A DNA stretch of 64,000 nucleotides, from contig WFMF01000006.1 of assembly GCA_011033025.1 (NCBI GenBank), positions 868,001-932,000 of the forward strand. The letters are read 5' to 3'. The notes under the pieces are model-generated. The model made no database searches. It had not been told where the DNA came from and saw only the letters and a program-made list of their open reading frames with translations. Both the position numbers and the translations under genes were made by a program. This DNA is from Beroe forskalii (lineage: Eukaryota; Ctenophora; Nuda; Beroida; Beroidae). Shown here piece after piece: positions 1-8,691 of the stretch (position 1 is the first letter of the stretch; the number at the start of each line of letters is the position of its first letter).

Positions 1-44
1 TTTCGGGGCGAAAGTGCTCCGCGCAAATTTTGACCATTTTACTC

Positions 45-320
45 ATAAAACCTTGTGAATGTCCAAAATTTGCAGGGATATAGTTTATGGCATAAGACAG
101 CGTCTGTGAAATTATGAAGCATTTTCATCAGCAAATGACGAAGATATTAAAAAATGTCAGTTTTGACCCGAAACTGGCAGTTTCGTTCCAAAACCGACTA
201 TATAATATCTTCGTCATTTTTGCAGACGCCGTATTGTACCATGAACTGTATACATGCAAATTTTGGTATCGATTGGAAATTCATAAAACCTTTTTTATGA
301 CTTTCGGTCCGATTCATGTT
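45..320. repeat. Imperfect inverted repeat (foldback)
   Basis: The stretch around 45-152 resembles the reverse complement of about 200-320. Shared words include GACGAAGATATTA, GCGTCTG and AAAATTTGCA in matching order. The arms are diverged, with a short centre near 155-200. No convincing coding sequence is present; the small ORF here just reads through the foldback. It may be an old MITE or part of the larger element to its right. Confidence 0.5.
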
Positions 321-559
321 GTACACACTCATTAGTAAATTGCATCATTTATTCATTTAACGATTCTCCAAGATCTTTTGTTCTTGTCCTGCGCGATTAC
401 TGTAATAAATGGCAAAACAAGGTTTTCATTCCGTTAAGTTTCGACCATCAACACCCCGAAGACCCACCCACTCCCCTGAGGCCAAAGTTTATACAGGATT
501 TATGGTAATAATTATTTAGAATAATATTTAGAATAGCTTTTGGACTTAAATTTCACGGA

Positions 560-1934
560 CCTGAAAATCACGGACATAAATGTCATGGACATGATTTTCA
601 CGTGACAATAATCTCAATGATAATGTCCGATAATGTAGTTTGCAGAGCACTCTGAGGCGGACTAGTTTACAGTATACTCGAGGGGACTCGTTTTGCAGTG
701 AACTATAGTTCGCCTGTTCACTGAGTGGGCTTGTTTTGCAGCGCATTGTGAATCTCATCATCAGAGAATAAAGACCGCCATGGTCCTGCAGACTTCATCA
801 AGCAGATAACAACAATATTTTACTCTGCTGTACAAATGCACAGTAGACTGAGCCAAGCAGATTGCACATAACTTTTTCTTTCCCTCACAAATGTTTGCTG
901 CTAGGGTCTTCAGACCCTAGGTCATAAAACTACCTTTGAATCCCCGCCAAAATACTAACCGTGACAAACCTTTACTCTCCCCAACAGTGTTTTGGTCCGC
1001 TATTGGTCCACAGACAAACTAAAGTAGGTACTCTTCATGGAAGCATACAACTATATCTTCTTATCTTTGAGCTTTTGAGTAAATTCAGAAATTCTTCAGA
1101 TGTGTCTTACTCAAAGTTTCAGCTAATGCGAGGGTCCATGTAAACATTTACTATAGCACACAGTGTGTGTAATTTAATAACTCTTACACTCCAGTTCCAT
1201 TTATTCCATAATGAGTAATACAGTTACATTGTGTGTATATCGTATTTATGATGACTGCGTCCAAATTTGTGTCAGTGCGTTCATCTTAATAAGAAGGCAA
1301 AGAAATGCGTTCACTCAGTGTTAAAATGCGTTTATTATTGTTAAGAGCCACGCCTCATACCTACTGCGTTCAAATTCCTGTCGGTGCGTTTATTTGAGTA
1401 AGAGTCACAATCCAATGCGTTTAGCAAGTGTTAAGTTGCGTTTGTTTTTGTTGAAGCCTCTCCTCATACCTACTGCGTTTAAATTCCTGTCTGTGCGTTT
1501 ATTTCTGTAAGTGTTACACATAGATGCGTTTACCAGGTGTTAAGTCGCGTTTGTTTCTGTAAAAGCTCTGCCTCATACCTTCTGCGTTCAAATTCGTGCC
1601 TGTGCGTTTGTTTCGATAAGAGCCACACACCAATGCGTTTACACAGTGTTAAGTTGCGTTTGTTTTTGTTTAAGCCATTCCTCATACCTTCTGCGTTCAA
1701 ATTCGTGTCTGTGCGTTTATTTCAATAAGAGTCAAACGGAAATGCGTTTATTGTGTGAGTGAGGCGTCCATTTATACTAGTAATGAACGCAAGGATAGAG
1801 AATAAAAACGCTGCACTAATTGAATTTGCGTTTAATCTCTAAGAATGCGTTCATTTTCTTTAGAATCGTATTATATTATGTACTAGACGTTTTATTTTCG
1901 TACCGTTGCGGCCACCTTGTTGAAAAGGGGCCTA
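560..1934. mobile_element. Arm of a long-TIR, TTAA-flanked DNA transposon (left copy)
   Basis: The arm ends at 1934, directly against TTAA (1935-1938). Its terminal ~130 bp are nearly identical, in inverted orientation, to 27789-27920. Moving outward, 1250-1800 holds about four ~109-bp tandem units rich in TGCGTTTA/TGCGTTCA. The matching arm at 27.8-28.5 kb has the same organisation. Around 620-760 are degenerate copies of a CACTCTGAGCGGACTAG-type repeat that is well ordered at 28.88-29.24 kb. No transposase is visible. TTAA target duplications are known for piggyBac and Kolobok superfamilies; which one applies here cannot be told from the arms alone. Confidence 0.7.
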
Positions 1935-1938
1935 TTAA

Positions 1939-2647
1939 GGGAGTCCCAGTCAATCTGAGGCAGGTTGAAGTCGCCTGTAATGAAAATGTCATAGTCAGTA
2001 CTTGGGAGACTTTCAATAGTGCAGTGCACTATTAGTGCACTTCAGGTGCTCTATCAGGTTAGAGAAGCTGGAGAAGCTTGCATCAGGCGGTCTGTATACC
2101 ACTGCCACCAATAGCTTCACAGAAGGGTACACATTACAGACAGCCTGGCAGAAACCGTCATTGTAGCACTCCGATGAAGCGATGGGAGCGAAGAAAGTGA
2201 GTAAAGTAGAACTCCGCCGCTGTTCCTTTTATTGCGGTCACTCCGAGATACACAGTAGCCTGGGATCTGCAGTTGAGCATCACTGATGTAAGATTTCAGC
2301 CACGACTCCGTGATGGAAATAAACGGAAACATCTTCCCCGAGAGCCGATTCTCCTCAACATGCCCAATGAGGTCATTGAGCTTCCATCTGCTGACACTCT
2401 GAGCAGATGGGTTGAGGCTCCTAGCATTTAGTAGTAGGAGTGATGAGAGAAGGGGATGTGGTGGGGAGGAAGCCTGGACACTCCTAGCGGCATCATGGGA
2501 GGGGGTGGTGGGGCTTGGTAAGCCATGGGTGGTGGCTGCTACACCATCACTGGCGGAGGAGCTGGAACTGCACCTTGTTCCACTCTCTTCTCCAGCGAGT
2601 CCAACTTGGCCGCCATCCCTACAACCAAGTCTCGCAACTCTAAACAA
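1939..2647 (-). pseudogene. LINE ORF2, N-terminal endonuclease part (5' half of a split LINE)
   Basis: Reading leftward from 2647, the frame gives a proline/serine-rich leader and then an apurinic-type endonuclease N-terminus: NARSL, then ITESWL, then a GGVLLY motif. After a frame break near 2117-2150 comes GDFNLPQIDWDSL at about 1944-1990, the conserved D-containing block of the EEP endonuclease. The ORF stops at TTAA (1935-1938), where the TTAA-element arm begins. The missing continuation (NVLSGG... then reverse transcriptase) lies at 25.3-27.78 kb on the same strand. The family is a Jockey/CR1-like non-LTR retrotransposon. Inactive as it stands. Confidence 0.75.
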
Positions 2648-3528
2648 AAATTGCGCCTGCAGCGGGCTTGATTCTTCAATTCTTGTTTGTGGGATGTTCC
2701 CGTATGCAGGCGCTTAATTTCCCTCCCCGGCGGTGCTTGATGGATTGATGGAACCTTAGCATCATACTACAACAGGCAGGAGTATAAATATTGCGCCAAT
2801 GCTGCGCGCGACCACCAAGAACATGCATTGGCACGTGCCATTTCTTCTGAAATTCTTGCGCGCGCGTTCTTACGTACCAAGTTGTTGTAATCAGTTCGTT
2901 GTAGATTTCGCGCCATTTCGTTGAATTCGTTTACGTTTCGCATCAGATTGTGTTACTATACCGTTTGTTCACGCACTGTATTTTCTTGACTGCTGATGTC
3001 ACTTTTCATCTGATCTTCAAAATTACAAATTTCATGCTTTCTGTTTCAATGCTGTCTCTCGTTCCGAAAAGAATCATTCGTCTTTTACAAATCACATCGA
3101 CCCACAGTATTTTTTGAACTTAGTCGCATTCAGTATACAGTCGGATATTGATACAGATTGGTACTAAAACTAATTGAGAACCGAAGCTGATCATCTTATC
3201 CCTCAATCCATAGCCCAACTTACTCCTAAGATTTTAAGTCTCGAATTCTTCAATAGCCCTTCAATTTAGAATTTATCATCATTTTAGAGAATTTCAGCAT
3301 TTTCCACGGATGGATCAAGTCAGACTTTAGTTTTGACAACCGACAGCCAATGATTATGAAATTCGTGATTTTGAAGATTTGTGATGAGGGACGGACGGAA
3401 GGACGGACGGACGGACGGAGGGAGGGACATTTTCGCGACTGATATTATAAAGGAGCAATCCGGGCACTTTCCAGAAATTACAGTAGTTGTATTGCAAATC
3501 TGGACCTGCTATGCACATATCCTATTTC
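2648..3528 (-). other. LINE spacer between ORF1 and ORF2 with (GGAC)n microsatellite
   Basis: Between the two LINE reading frames there is about 880 bp without a convincing ORF. It contains a GGAC/GGAG microsatellite at 3391-3427. The region may be diverged LINE sequence or may hold a small insertion. I see no splice-supported exon. Confidence 0.4.
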
Positions 3529-4734
3529 TCACCTTCCCAAACCACGATCTCTGCCAACCCTCTCATTTGCCTTTTTGTATTCACAAAAAGGCCAATGGGG
3601 AGGGAAAAAATCACTGGAATTAGAGTTGCTGCTGGCACCCTTCTGCTTTGTGGCTCTTCCCTTGTCAGCTTGTGGGTTAGCTTTGGAGCCACTTTCTCGT
3701 TTCTTCCTGGCAGAACTGGGATGAAACTTGGAGCAGTCTTTTTTAGCACATGAACCATTCTGTACCACAGATTTGCAGATTTCAGGATGGAAGTAAGGGC
3801 AGTTGTTCCCTTTCTTACACCCTTTGCTGTCAGAAGATCCCGCTGATCTGGACTTATAACAAATTCTGGGAGAATGAGAATAGGGACAGCATCTACCCTC
3901 AATCACCTTCTTCCCACTGATACCATGAGGGCAGTTCCAGTTGAGGTACCTCTGACAGGCCAGAGTGTCTGTCTTAGACGAGCTGGGAGGATTCTCTGGT
4001 ACTTGAGAAGAGGGGGTTTCTGCAGGGGTTCCATGCATCGGCAGAATATCCTGGGTGGATGATAGCCCACCCGACATAGTGGAGAGATCAGGCATACTCT
4101 CCGAACTGTGACTTTCAGACGGTAACGCCCCTGAAGTGTGGCGTGATCTCTGTTTCCTGGGCTCTATCGGGTCAATAACACCATGACATTCGTCACAGAG
4201 CCAAACTAATCCGCCGGGTGCATCGAGTGCTGATAGAGTCTGATGAAGGGCTCTGTTCCTCTCGCACTGATGAGCCCCTCTGAAACACTTGAAGCAGTGA
4301 AACAAGGGCACGATCTCAGGATTATGATCAATCACGTAGTCACAACCGCAGTCACCACACTTCGCTGGCATCAGTGCCATCAATCCGAGATATATGCGAG
4401 TGACAAGGGTCGACTTAGTGAACAATTTGTAACCCTGATCGTCTGAGAGAGCAATGCCAAGGAACGTAGCACAACTTTCAAGCAACGCAACGTTGAACTG
4501 ATTGAGACGCTGTATGTTACCTGAGCGATTAGTCTGAAAACAATCAAAGTTTGAAATAACTGGTCTAATAGAAATGTCAGCCTTTTCTATCAGTTTTCCA
4601 ATGATAACCTTAATGTTTTCACTGTCATATTTGTGACAATTTTTTGTCAAATTTACCATTGTACAATGTATGCTGTATTGTAGTGTTATACTATATGCAC
4701 AGCAATGCAGCAGCAGCTGATATATCGTTATCAA
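3529..4734 (-). CDS. LINE ORF1-type protein with PHD finger and CCCH zinc fingers
   Basis: A 401-codon open frame. The first ATG gives a hydrophobic leader that looks unlike the rest, so the internal ATG at 4657-4659 (MVNLTKN) is the more likely start. Around residues 120-190 there is a Cys4-His-Cys3 PHD-like pattern (CGDCGCDYV, HCFKCFRGAH, LWLCDECHG-type spacing). A Ser/Pro-rich linker follows, then three CCCH-like clusters ending in CPYSH, CPYFH and CSKFH, and a basic tail. PHD fingers are known in ORF1 proteins of CR1-like retrotransposons. It sits upstream of the ORF2 endonuclease on the same strand, which supports that role. A frame change near 3900 may have altered the C-terminus. Confidence 0.7.
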   Translation of the reverse strand: MITIYQLLLHCCAYSITLQYSIHCTMVNLTKNCHKYDSENIKVIIGKLIEKADISIRPVISNFDCFQTNRSGNIQRLNQFNVALLESCATFLGIALSDDQGYKLFTKSTLVTRIYLGLMALMPAKCGDCGCDYVIDHNPEIVPLFHCFKCFRGAHQCERNRALHQTLSALDAPGGLVWLCDECHGVIDPIEPRKQRSRHTSGALPSESHSSESMPDLSTMSGGLSSTQDILPMHGTPAETPSSQVPENPPSSSKTDTLACQRYLNWNCPHGISGKKVIEGRCCPYSHSPRICYKSRSAGSSDSKGCKKGNNCPYFHPEICKSVVQNGSCAKKDCSKFHPSSARKKRESGSKANPQADKGRATKQKGASSNSNSSDFFPPHWPFCEYKKANERVGRDRGLGR

Positions 4735-4777
4735 AAGTAGATAAGAGAGCTACCTAAATCGATACAAAATGCAAAGT

Positions 4778-4893
4778 ACATAAAATCAAGACGAAATCTT
4801 TAGAAAAATAAGTACGATCACACTACAATTCGTTTATGAACATGGATGCCGAGTATATGGCCGTATCCATCAGCAAAGTAATTGAAGAATAAA
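4778..4893. repeat. Dispersed ~115-bp repeat, copy 1
   Basis: This stretch, ending GAAGAATAAAG, recurs almost unchanged at 33977-34093, directly after the second aerolysin-like duplication. No reading frame stands out. It may be the terminus of an undetermined element. Confidence 0.7.
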
Positions 4894-5184
4894 GAATGCC
4901 TAATTTACATCGGCCCAGGAAGCTTGCAGACCTTTGCGAAATTTCTATATTTTACCGTTACTATCAATGACTTCCCTGTGCACCATTGAATTTTGCCTGG
5001 GGCATTGTGTATTCCAGTTAACACTAAATCAAAATGTAACGGTGACAGATTGAACTGCAATTTGTGTGCGTGACTGCGTTAAAACGTGTCTGTATACGCC
5101 GCGCAAACCTGCGCCGATTACACGAAAATGCGGTTCCGACTCCAAATTTAATGCTGGATAATAGGCGCCGAAAATAAATATTTT

Positions 5185-5285
5185 TCAATTTATCGATGAT
5201 CATCGGCGCCTATCGGCGCTTATCGGCGCTTAGGCACCGCCTATCGCGCTGTCGGCGCTTTTCGATCATTTATATTCGGCGCCTA
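5185..5285. repeat. Short GC-rich tandem motif (CGGCGCTTATC-like)
   Basis: Several imperfect copies of a ~10-bp TCGGCGCTTA/TCGGCGCCTA motif stand out against the AT-rich surroundings. No gene is seen between 4900 and 5450. Confidence 0.5.
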
Positions 5286-5287
5286 TG

Positions 5288-5327
5288 CAGACCTGAAGAT
5301 GTCGTATCTACGACATCTTCAGGTCTG
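5288..5327. repeat. Perfect hairpin, 19-bp arms
   Basis: Arms 5288-5306 and 5309-5327 are exact reverse complements separated by two bases. The arm sequence (CAGACCTGAAGATGTCGTA) occurs a third time at about 5370-5388, followed by GAACGACGAAA. Related motifs occur at the ends of some retroelements. Confidence 0.8.
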
Positions 5328-5479
5328 CAAATATAATAAATAATATTATTAATGTTTAATTATATTTCCAGACCTGAAGATGTCGTAGAACGACGAAATT
5401 GATTGTCATTAAAGAACCACATCGTCTACATTTGTATTTGTACCATTGAGTCAAAAGAGAATAAATAAATTACTCATCA

Positions 5480-5690
5480 ATTTTTTGAAATGGTACCATT
5501 TTTGTTCATGTTTTTTGGTACTGTTCTGAAATGGTACCGTTTGTTTTTTATTCGCGATTTTTGGCAATTTTTCCAAATGGTACCATTTTTGTTCGTGATT
5601 ATTGGCACCTTTTTTGAAATGGTACCATTTTTGTTTCCGGTTTTTGGCACATTTTCCAAATGGAACCATTTTTTCTTCAAATTTTTGGAA
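5480..5690. repeat. KpnI-site minisatellite (AAATGGTACCATTTTTGTT family), array 1
   Basis: Units of roughly 50 bp share the palindromic core AAATGGTACCATTT followed by a T-rich spacer such as GTGATTTTTGGCAC. The same family appears at about 8060-8490, 30285-30465 and 34190-35100. ORFs on both strands here only translate the repeat. Array 1 runs straight into a truncated LINE reverse transcriptase at 5691. Confidence 0.9.
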
Positions 5691-6900
5691 CTTCAGTGAT
5701 TTCCAGTCTGCTTATAGAAAGTATCATAGTTGTGAAACAGCAGTACTTAAGATACAAAATGATATTCTCATGATGCTAGATGGAAAAGAAAATGTCGTTC
5801 TTTTATTACTAGACCTAAGTGCAGCATTTGATACCATCAACCACAATCTTCTACTCAAAAAGCTGCAATATCGATATTCAGTTAATGGGACAGTGTTGCA
5901 ATGGTTCAGATCATATTATCTTTCTGTTAGAAGATTTAAGGTAAATATAAAAAATGTTTCGTCTTCTGACCACATACTGGAAATTGGTGTGCCACAAGGT
6001 TCAATTTTAGGTCCACTTTTATACTTTTATTTATTCTCTACACCAAAGATCTTGAGGAGATAATCACAAAACATGGCCTTTCCGTGCACCTTTATGCAGA
6101 TGATACTCAGATATACTTCTCATTTGATGTACATAGTGCTAAACCTAATCTTCAAGTCATAAAGAATTGTTTTGCAGAGGTAAAAGATTGGATGACATGC
6201 AACTTTCTGAAGCTTAATGATGACAAAACAGAATTTATTGATATTGGATACTATGTCAGCCCAATACAATCAATTGACCTAAGTGAAAATGCTTCAAATC
6301 TTTCAGTAAGCCCTGTCCTTGCTGCAAAAAACTTGGGATTCTACTTTGACCATCGGCTATGCATGGAGGATCAAATAAACCATATCTCTCAGATTTGTTA
6401 CCTAAATCTCAGAAATCTGAAACGAATAGGCACAAGACTATCCCATGACCTCAAAGTTCAATTACTCCATGCACACATTCTGTCAGTTATTGACTATTGT
6501 AACTCATCATATTCAGTGGTTACTGAGAAATACATGAAGAAGCTTCAGAAGATCCAGAACAATGCTGTCAGATTTATTTTTAAGCTGAATGGAATAAAGA
6601 AATGGACATCAATTAGCCCTTACTTAAAGGACCTTCACTTCGTACCAGTTGTATATAGAATTCAATTCAAGACTGCCCTCCTGATTTTCAAGTGTATAAA
6701 TAACTTTGCACACCTAAATATTTAAGAGACCTCATATCGTTGAGAGACACAAAAAGAATGAGTGTTAGACTTGATGATGATTATTTTATACTTAAAGTGC
6801 CCAGTAAAACAAATTTTTCAAGAACTGAGCGTGCATTTAAATATAATGGCCCTAGAATTTGGAATAGTTTACCCTAAAAATTAGATTTTAATTCCTTGAA
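5691..6900 (+). pseudogene. LINE reverse transcriptase fragment (CR1/L2-like)
   Basis: The translation begins inside the RT domain (QSAYRKYHSCETAV), runs through LLLDLSAAFDTINH and [12 protein letters not shown], shifts frame near 6040-6065, then continues with the catalytic YADDTQIYF box and the thumb region (NLGFYFDHRL, IDYCNSSY). A further frame break occurs near 6725. It lacks endonuclease and N-terminal RT, so it is a dead 5'-truncated copy. A sister copy on the other strand lies at 35.3-37.5 kb. The 3' side leads to a poly(A) tract at about 7091-7113. Confidence 0.9.
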
Positions 6901-7087
6901 ATTAATTTTTTAAAAGATCTTTAGAAAACATATTATTTTTCTAGTGCTTTTCTTTTCGCACCATGGTCACAAATGCCCTTTTTTAAGGGAAAGCTTTTCA
7001 AGGAGTCTTGCCCAGCCTCTTTAGCCCCTTCAAAGTCTTTAGTTTAAAATTTGGTAACATTGAATGCCTTTGATTTCTGAGTCTTTT

Positions 7088-7118
7088 CTTAAAAAAAAAA
7101 AAAAAAAAAAAAAGGTCG
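7088..7118 (+). repeat. Poly(A) tract followed by GTCGAC
   Basis: About 23 consecutive A residues follow the LINE 3' region and are followed immediately by G and GTCGAC. This is likely the LINE poly(A) tail. The attached GTCGAC is repeated at the next poly(A) tract. Confidence 0.7.
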
Positions 7119-7129
7119 ACCATATATTT

Positions 7130-7835
7130 CCCTATACCTAACATATTTTGATTTGAAATCTCTTTTTGGGTGTTGCCCTCTGGCCCATTTTATTTATTAT
7201 TAAATACACCTTTTTCCTGAGAGATACCATTTTTGTTCTCTTTTTATACACTTTTTAAAATGGTACCGTTTTAGTAAATAATTTTGGAAATCCACCAAAA
7301 ATTTTAAATTCCTGAGATACACCATTGTCACCTTGAAATGGACTATTTTTGATTTTGAAATATTTTTACTAAATTTCCTAAAAATACACCTTTTCTCTGA
7401 TTTTGACTCTGAAAATTTGAAATAAGACTATCTCGATTGATTTGTGATATATTTTTACTAAATCCACCTGTACACTTTAAATTCTAAATATACCCAAGAT
7501 TGTCAAAATACACCTAATAAGGACTATCTGATTTTTCAGAAATACCCTTTTGAAATCCACCTGAAATTTGTCCGAGCTTTTGAGATACACTTTCGAAAAA
7601 GGAATACACCTTTGTTCGTTGATTTTGTAAATATTTTTTTAAATGGTACCTTTTTGTTGCTTAATTTTGAGATACACTTTGAATCAAAACTACTAATAAA
7701 GTAATAAGGACTATCTCGGATTGTTTAAATATACTTACTAAATCCACCTAAAATACACTTTAAATTCCTGAAATACACCCAAGATTGTCAAAATACACAC
7801 CTAATAAGGGTTTTTGGGATTGCATTTTTGAGGCG
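7130..7835. repeat. Degenerate AT-rich repeat (AATACACC / AAATCCACC motifs)
   Basis: There is no gene here. The sequence is a loose array of AATACACCTTT, AAATCCACCT and GGACTATCTC motifs, with a longer near-repeat between about 7430-7510 and 7700-7805. It lies between two poly(A)/GTCGAC landmarks. Confidence 0.6.
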
Positions 7836-7839
7836 TCGA

Positions 7840-7873
<34 letters not shown>

Positions 7874-7876
7874 GAC
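7836..7876. repeat. Poly(A) tract flanked on both sides by GTCGAC
   Basis: A GTCGAC hexamer, about 30 A residues and a second GTCGAC. The flanking hexamers are palindromic, so orientation is carried only by the A-tract. Confidence 0.85.
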
Positions 7877-8059
7877 ACTATTTTGTGGTATTGCCCTTTT
7901 TTTGTGTTGATATGCTCCTTTTGGGCAAAACTGCCCTCCGAACGGATTTTCAACGGTAGACTAGCCAAATGGCTAGAATATTTCCCTCCCCTGATATTTT
8001 ATTTGACAATGTCTAAGCGTGTAATAAATGTTGAATTTTATTTATTATTATTTACTTTT

Positions 8060-8490
8060 TTGAAATGGTACCATTTTTGTTCGTTTTTTTTTGCACTTTT
8101 TTGAAATGGTACCGTTTGTGCATAATTTTTGGAACTGTTTTGAAATGTTCGTGATTTTTGTCACCCCTTGAAATGGTACCGTTTTTGTTCGTGATTTTTC
8201 ACACATTTTCCAAATGGTACCATTTTTCGTTTCTGATTTTGGCACCTTTTTGAAATGGTACCGTTTTTGTTTCAGGTTTTCAGCCCTTTAATTAAATGGT
8301 ACAAATTTCGTTTTTGATTTTTGGCATCATTTTCTATTGGTATCTTTTTTGTTTCTGATTTTTCAGACGTACCCTTTTGAAATGGTACCAAATTTGTGTC
8401 CGATTTTTTGCACCTTTTCGAAAAGGAACCTTTTTTGTTCGTGATTTTTAGCAATTTTTTCAAATGGTACCTTTTTTGTTGCTTAATTTT
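8060..8490. repeat. KpnI-site minisatellite, array 2
   Basis: Eight or so diverged units of the AAATGGTACC(A/G)TTTTTGTTC family with T-rich spacers. No coding content. Confidence 0.85.
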
Positions 8491-8559
8491 TGTTGCTTTT
8501 TTGAATCATACTATGGAAGTATGGATGTATGGATGGTTGCCCATCTAGACTCAGTTCTG

Positions 8560-8612
8560 CTGTCGATAGGGGGTTTAATTTTGGGGGGTTTTGGGGGGTT
8601 GCCCCCCCTGGT
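8560..8612 (+). repeat. G-tract repeat linked to the KpnI minisatellite
   Basis: Runs of 5-6 G separated by TTTAATTTT and TTTT, ending in a run of C. The same module precedes KpnI arrays at about 30150-30235 and 34095-34170, so module and minisatellite travel together. The closely spaced G-runs suggest quadruplex potential. Confidence 0.7.
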
Positions 8613-8691
8613 TTGTGCAAAACACAAATAATTTGGCGATATATCCCTGAAAGTGTACCTGTTAGTTAGATGAATCTTTTATTGCTCTCAG

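Noticed and set aside
560-1934. Polinton/Maverick identity for the long-TIR element
   Set aside because: Polintons make 6-bp target duplications and begin with AG; here the flank is TTAA and no Polinton-type genes are visible.
5451-5680. Small ORFs with VPF/WYHF repeats on both strands
   Set aside because: These translate the KpnI-core minisatellite in different frames. The same peptides recur at 8.0-8.5, 30.2-30.5 and 34.2-35.1 kb with no start, splice or codon support.
7088-7876. GTCGAC-flanked poly(A) as vector or cDNA-adaptor contamination
   Set aside because: Surrounding sequence is continuous genomic repeat and no vector sequence is visible. It cannot be fully excluded, so it is also listed as a low-priority finding.
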